DNA of 64,000 nucleotides, from assembly GCA_014621425.1 (NCBI GenBank), contig JAANBB010000202.1:1-64000 (forward strand), in the 5' to 3' direction. The stretch's first letter is position 1. Every line of letters begins with the position of its first letter. Positions 26,966-37,228 of the stretch are shown here, one piece after another. The notes under the pieces are model-generated. The model did not search any database. It was not told where the DNA came from and worked only from the letters and a program-made list of their open reading frames with translations. The translations under genes were made by a program, and so were the position numbers. This DNA comes from Cylindrodendrum hubeiense. Taxonomy: Eukaryota; Ascomycota; Sordariomycetes; Hypocreales; Nectriaceae.

Positions 26966-29620
26966 AGAAAGCTAAAGAATCTAATAGAGAGATCTTATCC
27001 TCATTATTAGTGTTAGAGGTAATAGGACTCCGGTTAGTCTTAGATTTAGGATTAGATTTAGTTACTTAGTATTTCTTTTTAAAGGTAATCTTTTTTAGGT
27101 TATTATAGTAATCGTGGTTATAATAGTTATCTTAGAGCTTATTTTAATAGTGGTTATTATTATTATTATCTTAAGTTCTATAGTTATCTTAGAAAGAATA
27201 GTTATAATTATCCTATTAATTATTATAGTTATAGTTATTATAGTAATCTTGGAGTTAGTCTTAAGGTCAGTCTTTATATTAATTATAATTGTAATTCTAT
27301 TTATTAGAGTAGTTATAATCTTACTAGATAGAAAAGTAATTATCTTAGTATTCTTATTATTATTAGACTATCTCTATAATTACTAATTAAAGATCTTTAT
27401 ATTTTTAGATAAAATTAAATAGTCTATCTTTTAATTTTAATATCTTAAGGAGATAAGAGATCTTATAATTAATTTATAAATAGATTATCTAGATAATAAG
27501 TCTCTTCTCTATAATATTAAGTTATTTAATATATATTATCTTATATTAGATTTATTATATAAGATTAATATTATTATTAATAAGATTAAAGATATACCTT
27601 TTAGTATAGAGATTAATTATAATTTTAGTATTTAGATATTTAAAGTGAACTATTAACTTCTTATAGAACTTATAAATAGGAATATTAAGAAGTTTATTAT
27701 ATTAGCTTATATTAAATTCACTTATAAACTATCTTTGAGTTCTATCTCTAAGTATAGAGATATAATAATCCTAGAGGGAATTCTTATTATAATACTTAAA
27801 GACTTAAAGATATTTATAGAAAAGATATATATTAGTATAAATCTATTTATCCTATTTAATAATTAATCTTATTTTCTTAAGATCCCTATAATCTAGATTA
27901 AAGATACTAATAGTTTTCTTCTTAACTCTCTTTTAAGAGTTATTTCTAATTATAGATAAGATATAGGATTAATCTTATTAGGCTTAATAGAGGGTATTAG
28001 TAATTATCTTATTATTATTTAAAGAGTTATTAGGGAATAGGTTATAGTAAGATATAAAGTTATATTAGCTTTTTTATAAGGGTAATAAGTTAGAGTTTAG
28101 GATAATCTTATAATTTTAGACTAGGTTCTAAGAATTAGATAGTTTAGGGATATTATTTTTATATTCTAGGGGGTCTCTTATAATAATAAACTTAATATTA
28201 GTAGATTTATTAAATAGGTTAAAATTAAATTATTTTATAATAGCTTTCTATTATTAGTTAAGATAGTCTAGGTTAGTAGTTCTAGTATAAGATAGTTTAA
28301 GAAGATCTTATATATAGTTATCTTAGATAATAAACTTTAAAATAAAGTATTAAAAATTATAGATAATATTATTATCCTAAAGAATTAGTATTTTAAGAAT
28401 CTCTTAAATAGGAATCTTACTTAAAAAATAGAAATAATAAAGATCTTATTTAAGAGTCTTAATATTATATAGATTCTTGAACTATTTAATTATAATCTAT
28501 CTATTAAGGTTTTTAATATTTTAAGGATTTACTAAGAAATATTTATATTATATTATTATATATATAAGATTAGATAGCTTATTATTATCTGAGATATAAG
28601 AATAGGCTATTATAGTTCTAGGAGTTATAATAGCCTTATATACTTAAGTTATAGAAATATTATTATCTTTAGAAATATTATAGATCTGTTATTAGTTTAA
28701 TATAATAATATAAGGTCTTAGATAAGTTATAATTATTATAATAAGTTAATTAAAGGATATCTATTTAAGGAATTATAATATTATTCTGACTTTAATTAGC
28801 TAGGAAAATTAAATTTCCTCTATTCTTAAAGTAAGGTTAATTATTTATTATTCTATCTCTATATACTTATAATATATAATTCTTAATATAGTTTTAGGGG
28901 ACCTGATTATAATCTATAATATCTAGAAATCCTAGATTTAATTAAGTTAAATAATAAAGAGAGTTAAAGTTAATTTTATTTTTATTAGTTAGGATAAAGA
29001 GAAATAGTTAATATTAATATTAATTATAATTATAAGATCTTAAATTAAGTGAGATAATATTAAGATTCTTATAATTAATTAATAGTAAAATAAGATATAA
29101 AGGTTAATAATATAGTTTATATATAAGGATTATAATAAGACTATAAGTTTAAATCTATTTAATTTCCTTTTTTTACTTTTTTCTTATAGGAATTTAACTA
29201 ATATTAATATCTATAATAGGCTAATTTAGGAAATAAAATTAGCATTTAATATAATAATAGTCTATAAGATAGAAAAGAAGGATATTTTTAAGTATACTTC
29301 TTTAAGGGATATTATATTTTAATATAGTTATTATCTAAGAGTAATAATATAAGGGGGATATAAAGTAAGCTATAGCTCTAGTATTATTATAGAGATCAGG
29401 ATCTAAGGGAAAGCTAGTTATACTATTAAGGATTATATGGTTATGGTTAGTTAGCCTGAAATTAGGGGACCTGGTTAATTAGTTTTGGCTATAATATTAT
29501 TAAAGTGAATTGCAGGCTAGTTAACTATATGATAACTATAATTACTATTATTTAATATATTAAAATGTGAGGGTCATAATATGAGGGTATTTAGAATGTA
29601 AGAAAGAAGGTTATTTTTCT
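26966..29620. repeat. AT-rich degraded repeat DNA up to the isochore boundary
   Basis: G-rich-over-C, TpA-rich mutated DNA. An open frame at 27,114-27,386 translates to almost pure I, V and L and is a by-product of composition. A partly preserved patch lies at about 29,340-29,600. Composition switches to normal within a few tens of bases near 29,620. Confidence 0.7.
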
Positions 29621-29691
29621 ATCTCTGTGGTCATGGGCTCGGGACTGTAAGGGTCCTGGCCCACATGATCGCACAAGGCCTGATACCTCAG

Positions 29692-29724
29692 GCCCGACCT
29701 CGAGCTTGAAGCTCGGGATCGGGC
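29692..29724. repeat. Imperfect inverted repeat at the AT/GC boundary
   Basis: Two 16-base arms, GCCCGACCTCGAGCTT and AAGCTCGGGATCGGGC, pair with two mismatches around a single central G. The inner CGAGCTTGAAGCTCG is a perfect 15-base odd palindrome. It lies about 70 bases inside the normal-composition DNA. It could be a transposon terminus or a chance hairpin. The rest of 29,625-30,009 shows no gene. Confidence 0.5.
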
Positions 29725-30009
29725 TTCCCGCATCATGTAGCTAGTAACTGAATCCCAGGATATCAAACACGACGGAGAGGAGTGACTAGATATGAATATT
29801 CATTCTACAAGTTGTATCACAGTGAAAACTTTTAGCTTGGTGTAAAGGTACTTATGTAATTGCATTATATCGTAACATCATGGGGCTTCATTAATACAAT
29901 ATGACTATACCAAAGGCTTGGTTCATTATTTATGTGAAAGCAGTACCCGACCATCCAAAAAACCTCTTAGACTCGCAAGTCTTCTGCAGTGGTCGACCTA
30001 AACTATGCA

Positions 30010-31911
30010 TCAAATCACAAATCGATCAATATTATCTCGTCTTACAAGCTCTGCATAATCAACTCGCCGTTCGTGCAAGTCCTGTTCAGAAAATGCTATG
30101 CCGAGGGCCTCACGCGCACGACGAAAGTTTTCGCCCTGGACCGCTAGAGCATCGTAACGCTGCAGGTCCCATGTTCGATGCAGCACGTCGTCGGTTTCTA
30201 GCGCTGCTACGAATAATGGCCAGGCAAATCGAATCATGGCTTGCTCCCCTTGATCTCTGTGAGCGTTGAAGGCAAGGGTCATGATTTCGCGTAGCGCGAC
30301 TCGTTGCTTATTGACCAATGGCTTATTGCCGTTGGCAATGCGTAGAAAGCAGAGCACGACCGAGTGATAAAATGCAGCGATGAACCGGGCATTGGCAACA
30401 AACCTCCTCTGAGATTCCAATTCCCCGAGCTCCAACAAACTTGCAGTCCTCAACAGCTCACGGTATCTGGTTTCCACGTCAAGTATGCTGGATGAGACAG
30501 CCTTCATCCGCGTTTCATACCTGGAATCGTTCTGAAGGGAATACACAGAGAGTTCGCCAAGGAGAAACCGCAATTGACCGGACTCGGCGTACAATCCAAA
30601 AAGCTGACCGCTTTGAAGGTCTTCGACCAACTGGCTCTGAGGATACGATTTACCCCATACCTCAAGGTTCATGAGATCGGAGTGTCTTTGGAGAGCACCG
30701 AAACATTTTGTACGTGAAAGGGCGGCGTCGTTGTCCAGATCGGACCAGCCTTCCCCCAGCAGTATGTTGAAGGCGCCTCCAAATCCGTTCACAGCTGCGC
30801 CTCCATCAATCAAGGCGATCCAGATGATTAACCGACACGCCAATGGGGAAATGTAGTCGACTGAGTCTTGTGATGGATGCATTCTGTCCTCTCTCTCTTG
30901 TTGCGTATCGAGATAAAATGTGCTCCGATTGAGCGTGGATGCAAGGGCGCGCAATCTGCCTCGGAACAGTGAAGCAGCTCCCTGTAGGTGGGCATCAAGA
31001 CCGACGCCACAGCCATCTCCAAATTTCTGTTCGTAAGCGATCATGAGCCACAGAGTTGCTAAGACGCAATCGAAATCTGGGCTCTGGGTGTCATCCTGAA
31101 TGGCGCAATGCAGGAGCCGTAGCCCCGCTGTGTAGTGCTCTACCGCCAGGGATTTGCGTTCCTTGGTCTCTTCTGCAGACATGACGTTCTGTTCACACAC
31201 TTTGCCCCCCGCCAGTGCACAGACTGAATGAAGTACCATGGGGTCCCTCTCCGCAAGCGTCCACACAATGGCCGGCCCGCTGTGCTCGGGTAGCTTGCTG
31301 TCCACAGCCGTGGGCAGGACAAAGCGGAAATAGTGAATGGCGGCATGGTCGAGTGGCGACAAGATGCGGAGGCAATCATGAGACAGCGAGTCGCCAATCG
31401 GCCCGTGGGTTTGACTGGGTGATCTTGCTTCTTCGGAGTTTGTCACCAGATGTTGCAGACGCTGCAGATTCGTGTGTGGGCCCGGTGTAGCAGTATCCGA
31501 AGCCGCCAGTGGTGGACTCGACACTTCCGTGGCCTCCAGATGCGTGTCATCCGGGGACGCAGGGGGATGGCTGGGGGGAACTGGCACTCTCCAGGTGTAC
31601 TTTTTGCGCGGACGGGCCTTGTAATCGCACTCCCGGTTTAGGCGAAGGCACCTGAGACACTGCGGGCGTCCTTCGTCACACTTGACCTTCTTCTCCCGAC
31701 ATATCCGACATCCGCTCCGGGAGCGGATGGTGTTCTGGACGATAGGGCTCGTGGCTGAAGAGGCCGACGGCGATGGCAGCTCCATTGTGATATGGGGCTG
31801 GGGCCGTGGGGAGGCGATCGGTGATTGAGGTTGCTTGGCGAATTGACGACGGGCGGTCGGTTCGCTGTGTCGGGGAATGTGAGCATTCAAATAAGCGTGG
31901 GCAATCTGCAT
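30010..31911 (-). CDS. Zn2Cys6 fungal transcription factor
   Basis: An intronless 633-residue frame. The N-terminus carries a textbook Zn(II)2Cys6 binuclear cluster, Cys68-X2-Cys71-X6-Cys78-X6-Cys85-X2-Cys88-X6-Cys95, followed by basic linker residues (KARPRKKYTW). The remaining ~500 residues are helical and resemble the fungal-specific transcription factor domain (Fungal_trans_2 type), with a short acidic C-terminus. Such proteins are nuclear DNA-binding regulators, usually of local metabolic genes. The first Met at 31,911 is chosen; Met43 is an alternative start that also keeps the cluster. It is divergent from the esterase at 32,277, sharing a ~365-bp promoter, so local regulation of that gene is a reasonable inference. 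The target pathway is unknown. Confidence 0.9.
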   Translation of the reverse strand: MQIAHAYLNAHIPRHSEPTARRQFAKQPQSPIASPRPQPHITMELPSPSASSATSPIVQNTIRSRSGCRICREKKVKCDEGRPQCLRCLRLNRECDYKARPRKKYTWRVPVPPSHPPASPDDTHLEATEVSSPPLAASDTATPGPHTNLQRLQHLVTNSEEARSPSQTHGPIGDSLSHDCLRILSPLDHAAIHYFRFVLPTAVDSKLPEHSGPAIVWTLAERDPMVLHSVCALAGGKVCEQNVMSAEETKERKSLAVEHYTAGLRLLHCAIQDDTQSPDFDCVLATLWLMIAYEQKFGDGCGVGLDAHLQGAASLFRGRLRALASTLNRSTFYLDTQQEREDRMHPSQDSVDYISPLACRLIIWIALIDGGAAVNGFGGAFNILLGEGWSDLDNDAALSRTKCFGALQRHSDLMNLEVWGKSYPQSQLVEDLQSGQLFGLYAESGQLRFLLGELSVYSLQNDSRYETRMKAVSSSILDVETRYRELLRTASLLELGELESQRRFVANARFIAAFYHSVVLCFLRIANGNKPLVNKQRVALREIMTLAFNAHRDQGEQAMIRFAWPLFVAALETDDVLHRTWDLQRYDALAVQGENFRRAREALGIAFSEQDLHERRVDYAELVRRDNIDRFVI

Positions 31912-32276
31912 TTGCCGACCACGTGTGTCCCTAGCCGCTGATATCTTGCCGAGTTCCAGCTGTGGGTCCCGTTATCACAGCACAGATGCCCTCCGTCGGA
32001 TACACTAATCCAGCTGACGTCAATGTCCCAGAACGGATCCGTTCCACATTTCAGTCGTTAGGAACTAGTGTCCGTTTTTACGAGGAGTGATATTAGGTAC
32101 AATACTCACGATACTGCCTCTTTCCCAGTTTCGATATCGTAATGACCCCCCTATAACTTCTGCCAGGGTGAGCCGAATTCTAACAGTCTAGTCAACCGCG
32201 AATGAACAGGGTGATAGCTTAGTTCACATTCCCTTGTTATTTCATATCTGCTATCTGCTAGATTCAATTTGCTGGG
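31912..32276. promoter_or_regulatory. Shared divergent promoter of the regulator and esterase
   Basis: This 365-bp gap separates two divergently transcribed start codons. It contains TGACGTCA (32,015-32,022), the consensus CRE site for bZIP factors, and the perfect 14-base palindrome GAACGGATCCGTTC (32,031-32,044), which places inverted CGG and CCG triplets two bases apart, the half-site type bound by Zn2Cys6 dimers. The two sites are 8 bases apart. Use of these sites is inferred, not shown. Confidence 0.55.
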
Positions 32277-33455
32277 ATGGCGCCGTCTGTTGAGAAGCCC
32301 GAGACATGGGCAGAGTTTGGCCACTTGAATCAGGAATTTACGCAGGTGAAGTCTCCCAGTTTTCCCCTCCGGACACAGCTTGCGAAATGAAACCTGATGC
32401 GTCGGTATCAAATTGCTAACAAATTCTCAATTAGATGTTGGAGAATGGGGTGAAACCAAGGTTCTCACAGGATAATAAGCTCTCCAGCTTGCCTGAAACA
32501 CGCAAGCGCTATCATGCAGTATTCGAGGGAGATGCCGATGCAGCTCGCAAGGAAGCTGGCAGCGATGTCATTGAAGAAGAAATCCTTTTCCCTGTTCGAG
32601 ACGGAAGCAAAATCAGAGCCCTACTGTACCGTCCCAGAGAGGCGCCAGCTGATGGAAGCCCGCTTGTCATTATGATTCACGGTGGTGGCTTCATTCTTGG
32701 AAACGCAGAGATGGAGACGCCCCCTTGCATCGCGGCAGTAAAGGCATTCAGCTGTGTCGCAGTTAGCATCGAGTACCGACTCTCACCTGAGGTCAAGTTT
32801 CCTGTTGCATACGAAGACTGCTGGGATGGGTTGAAATGGGTGGGTTGTCAATGAGCTGGTGAATACCCACATTATGCTAACTTTGCGAAACTAGTTTTCC
32901 AAGAATGCGGAATCCTATGGAGCGAACTTGAAAAAAGGATTTGTCCTGGGAGGAACATCAGCCGGCGGCCACATCTCCGTTCCCCTATCACACCGGGCAC
33001 GAGATGAAGGATTAACTCCTCCTCTTACTGGCATCTACCTCAGTGTCACCCCAAGCATCGTCCCGCAGGCATTGACAGAAAAGTATAAGCCGTTTTATCG
33101 AAGCCGCGAAGCACTTAAGGATGGCGTGACGCTTACCTCTAAGTCAATCGACTTGTATGACATCGCTGTTGAGCCAGACTTCACCTCGCCTCTATGGAGT
33201 CCTCTATTGTGGCCGACTGGCCATGCCAACATGCCACCTACATTTTTTCAGGTTTGCGGTTCAGATATTCTGAGAGACGAAGCGCTCATATACGAGAGAG
33301 AGCTCAGACTAGAGCACGGTACCAAGACCAAGGTTATCGTATATGACGGGCTGCCGCACATATTTTGGTACAATTATCCGTCCCATTCTGCCGCAAAGAA
33401 ATATGCCAATGACACGAGGGATGGACTGGGTTGGCTTCTTGGTTTCGAGTCCTAG
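32277..33455 (+). CDS. HSL-family alpha/beta hydrolase (esterase/lipase)
   Basis: Three exons, 32,277-32,345, 32,435-32,839 and 32,895-33,455, give a 344-residue protein. Introns of 89 and 55 bp start GTGAAG and GTGGGT and carry GCTAAC branch sites, and the frame is continuous. It shows the hormone-sensitive-lipase hallmarks: oxyanion-hole HGGG at about 105-108, nucleophile elbow G-T-S-A-G-G with Ser180, Asp282 in the GSDILRDE stretch and His313 in GLPH. The usual elbow is GDSAGG, so Thr replaces Asp. No signal peptide is seen, suggesting an intracellular carboxylic-ester hydrolase. The first exon (MAPSVEKPETW) supplies the expected N-terminal cap helix. Divergence from the Zn2Cys6 regulator and proximity to an MFS transporter suggest a role in uptake and hydrolysis of a small ester, or detoxification. 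The substrate cannot be deduced. Confidence 0.88.
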
Positions 33456-34529
33456 TTGAGCTTTTGTATCTGATAACAACAAGATTGGCAACGCGTTTCT
33501 GTCCTAAGTTGTGGTAGTGAACCAGAATTTAGTTGCGAGCCAAGTTAACCAGTACGTAAAATAAACTAGCCTCGGCACAGGACAATTCAACCGCATCATA
33601 CATGTCTCAAACTTTTAGTCTGTATGAACTGAGATATGATTAACAATTTGAGTGAAAACACGCATTTGTGTAGATGTCAAGTCTTTGCGAGTCTCGAATC
33701 TCCATCATTCGTCGTAGATTAGTTGAATGAGATGTAGTCTGGTAGAATAGCTCATATCACATTTGCTATCTTTCCAACGCAGATACTAAAACTATTGTTG
33801 AGAAATATAATCTCGGCTGTTTGTGGGCATAGGCGATAGGTTGTACCATTTTTCCGTCGACTTGTTTCCACGGCGAGTGAGATCCAGCCCGATCCCAATT
33901 ATTATTTAGCGTGTCTCGGGTAGTGCCACCGCTGCTATCTTGATAAAATAAACCCTGTCCGGGGGATGTTGCGGGGAAATCTCGGGGTGGGAAACCTTGG
34001 GTCTCTCGCTGAGATATTGATGGGTGATGAGTGGTTAGTTCTGGCATTGTACTTTAAGCGGTCGGCATATCTCATATTTGCTGGAGTTTTGAATTGGACC
34101 GAGGCCGATCACTGATTGGTGGGTCGGGCTGGCTTATCTTTGATTAGCGTGAACGTGCGTCCCCCTTGATAGCTAAGTTCATGCTCCGACGCGGTTTGTG
34201 AAAAAGGCGACTGTCCTATCACCGTGATAACATACCTCATAGATACGGACAGGAGGAGGCATCTCCATACGGACTAGGCCATCAGACCTTCTCCAACCTT
34301 TTCGGACCAACTTGGACGCATCGCTGATAATGGTCGAATCATCAGATTGGATTCTGAGTACAGCGAACGTGCACTGACAAGCTGCCGAGGATAAATAGGG
34401 ACCACGGCCTGTTAACAGACCTCAGGAACAAGAGATCGATCGTACTACATTGATACTACAACAAAGACCAAACTTGTGGAACAGATCTCCAACAAAGCAA
34501 CGTTTGAAACCATCGAAATCGTCAACACC
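33456..34529. other. Intergenic region and promoter of the MFS transporter
   Basis: No gene is supported. The region contains the odd palindrome TATCAC-C-GTGATA (34,217-34,229) and a TATA-like ATAAATA at about 34,391, some 139 bp upstream of the transporter start codon. Repeated CGGAC motifs occur at 34,246-34,313. Confidence 0.5.
34217..34229. promoter_or_regulatory. Palindrome TATCACNGTGATA upstream of the MFS gene
   Basis: A perfect 13-base odd palindrome about 300 bp upstream of the transporter ATG. The same core occurs inside a longer 21-base palindrome at 49,096-49,116. A regulator-binding role is only inferred. Confidence 0.4.
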
Positions 34530-36323
34530 ATGGGGAACATTCGAGATATGGACATCGTCACTCATATGACGTGGCCGCTTCTTTGGGTTGCAATTTATTG
34601 CTCCGTAGGTGCTCCCTGGCGAGACACACATGCAGCTCCAAACTAATCTGTCGCAGATTGGTGGAATCGGGTTCGGTATAGGTCCGTTCTTGACTATCTC
34701 AACTTGCTGGTTTTGCTGTCTCTAACATGCATGTGCTCTTACTTTCAGACTTTGGGTACTGGTCCGGCATGCTCGGCATGAAACAATTCAAACATGACTT
34801 TGGTGTTTATGACCCCCAAGCCGACGCTTATTATCTACCTTCCAGTTGGAAGTCTGCTGGCAGTGGTCCTCCCATTGCTGGTCTGGCGATCGGTTCGCTC
34901 ATTTCAGGACTTATCGGCAATCGACTTGGCCGCATTTCAACTTTCCGGATCTCTTCATACATTTCTATCGTTGGAATCGTTATTCAATCAGCCTCTATTG
35001 GTTCATACTGGCAGCTGACAGTCGGACGGATCATCAACTCCTTGGCCCTTGGTATTGTTGCCAACGCTGTCCCAGCATACCTGGCCGAGGTTTCGCCACT
35101 GTCTATCCGTGGAACTCTGGTGAACTGCTACCAATTTGCTATTGGTGTGGGCGCTGTATTGGTCAACACGGCAACCTGGGGTATGCAGGCCAGGTCTGAT
35201 CAATGGGCGTATCGCTTGGTCATGATCATCCAGATTGTTCAGCCAATTTTCTTCGTTCTGGGCTCTTTCTTCATTCCCGAGAGCCCCCGATGGCTACTGG
35301 GCAAAGGCCACCAAGAAAGAGCGATCAGCGCATTGCAAACGCTTCAATCTGGAACCCCACGAGAACTCATTGAGCGAGAGGCAGGACTGATCGCCGCTGC
35401 TGAAGAGGAGAACAGGGCAAATTTCAACAATTCGTGGAAAGAATGCTTCATGTGAGTTGCTCTTAGTCTAAGGACTTGCCTATGCATGTTGCGGAGTTGA
35501 TCAAGCTGACAAAATCTGCACAAGTGGATCCAACCTTCGCCGAACCCTGATTGCGACTGGCGTCCAGTGCTTCAAGCAAGCTCAAGGCGACTCTTTTATG
35601 TCTTCGTACTCTGTGCTCTTCTTCCAAAGCCTCGGAGTTCAAGATGTCTACAAAATCATGATTCTGTTTCTGTTGACGATGGCGCTTTCGAGTGGTTTTG
35701 GCTTCTATATTCCCGATCGCTTTGGCAGACGACCTATCCTGATCAGCACCGCCGCTCTTATGGGAGTTTGCATGTACATCGTCGCAGGTCTCAAGGGGTT
35801 TTCTCTTGCAGAGAGTGCCAGTGCTACCAAGGGAGCAACCGCTGCGCTATTCATCTGGGAATTCGCCATGTCAGTTGGATGGAGTTCATGGTAAGTCTCA
35901 TGTCACATTCAAGTATGTTGTACCTTTTCAGTACTAATCGATAATAGTGTCTGGATCGTAACAGCAGAAGTGCCCAGTTTACAGTTGAGAGAGAAGACAA
36001 TGACCATTGCGACTTTCTCCGGCTTCTGTGTCTCCATTCTTATTACATTCGTCAACCCTTTCATTCAAGATGAGGGTTATGGAAACCTGGGGGCATGCGT
36101 CGGTTTCCTCTACGGAGGCTTCTCCTTCGTCGCTGCTATATGGGCCTATCTCACTCTACCCGAAACTGCATTCCGCACTTTGGAGGAACTGGATGAGCTA
36201 TTCCAAGCCGATATTCCAACAAGACAGTTTCGAAAGTTTATCAGCACAGGAATTGGTGCCCAGATTGCCGAAGTCGAGGCCGCTACTCGCCAGTCCAAGT
36301 TAACTGATAATAAACTCGATTGA
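34530..36323 (+). CDS. MFS sugar-porter family transporter
   Basis: Five exons (34,530-34,604; 34,657-34,675; 34,749-35,451; 35,525-35,890; 35,948-36,323) with continuous frame encode 512 residues, the usual sugar-porter length. Exon 2 is only 19 bp; joining it gives IGGIGF followed by DFGYWSGM, the expected first-helix motif. Other family marks in order are GNRLGRI in the loop between helices 2 and 3, PESPRWLLGKGH after helix 6, NLRRTLIATGVQCFKQ at the start of the second half, DRFGRRP in the loop between helices 8 and 9, and PETAFRTLEELDELF near the C-terminus. Twelve membrane helices are expected in the plasma membrane. The start has a good context (CACCATGG). The substrate is probably a sugar or sugar-like compound, unspecified. 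Its position next to the esterase and regulator suggests a shared catabolic role. Confidence 0.9.
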
Positions 36324-36758
36324 GTGTCAGTTGCCGAGGAGGATGTTTGAACTCAGTACCTGATGACAAGCCCCGAATGCACTTGGCGATTGTTGAGTAT
36401 TATATCTGCTCCTCATATGCATTGCTTGAAACGATACGATGGCATTGGTTTAGCTTCAGCATCTCACGAATGTACAAGATACTATTACCTGCACGATATC
36501 TCAGTTCTGGTCCAGTTTGTGTCAATACAAGTCAGGTGTACTACTGGTAGATTAGTTTATTGATCTATTAATTCCTATACAATTAACACCATGGCCCATG
36601 TTTCAATCAATTCCAGTGAAATCTTCTAAGACACATTATGTAACTACATGAATGGAGTACACTCCATTAAAACCTAACTGGATAACATGAAATAGGGTGA
36701 TATTATCAACGGGGTTACCCTAACAGATCAAAGGTCTCGCTTCCAACCGAAATTAAAA

Positions 36759-37033
36759 GAGCATTACTATTCGCACAGTTTCATGTTGCTATTCGCGCAA
36801 ACCCCTATACAGCTGTTTCAAAAGATAATTACCAGAAATATACCGAATATGATAGTTGAGCAGGGGAGATCCAGGAAGGATAATTACGAGCCATTTCTTC
36901 TCCTAATATCGCACCTTTTTTAGTTGTTTATTCCCTAATATTTAACAGTTGCCTTTAGGTTAAGGATGGATATGTCCATGACTTAGCTAAGATTTAGGTG
37001 CGAAAATTGTATTGTGTGTGAATAGATATACTC
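36759..37033. mobile_element. MITE-like element with terminal inverted repeats (~275 bp)
   Basis: The left end GAGCATTACTATTCGCAC (36,759-36,776) and the right end GTGTGAATAGATATACTC (37,016-37,033) are imperfect inverted repeats, matching at 14 of 18 positions. There is no coding capacity. Two partial relatives occur in this window: 44,483-44,604 on the other strand matches the left half, and about 50,575-50,664 matches the right half (AAGATTTAGGTGCGAAAATTGTAT region). A clear target-site duplication is not visible. It sits between the convergent MFS and F-box genes. Confidence 0.6.
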
Positions 37034-37228
37034 ATGTTTTAACCGATAACACAATTGCTAGATGCTCTATCTTCCTTGCAACAAATTGCATTGAGCTGGA
37101 TGACTGAAGCGTCACAAACGTTGCCCTTCCATCCCTATGTACACCGGAGATCCAGCAAACCAAGTTCCAGGACGTTACCATATGTAGGTAATTGGAGAAA
37201 TGACCCCAGGTTGTAAAGTTCGTCGTTA

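Noticed and set aside
27114..27386. 90-residue open frame in AT-rich DNA
   Set aside because: The product is almost only I, V and L and the region is RIP-degraded; it arises from TpA-rich composition.
1..29620. Telomere or rDNA
   Set aside because: No TTAGGG-type tandem repeats and no rRNA-like sequence were seen.
29901..31641. Several plus-strand frames inside the Zn2Cys6 gene
   Set aside because: They are antisense shadows of a well-supported 633-residue protein.
34794..35199. Alternative frames within the MFS gene
   Set aside because: Overlap the conserved transporter frame and have no motifs.
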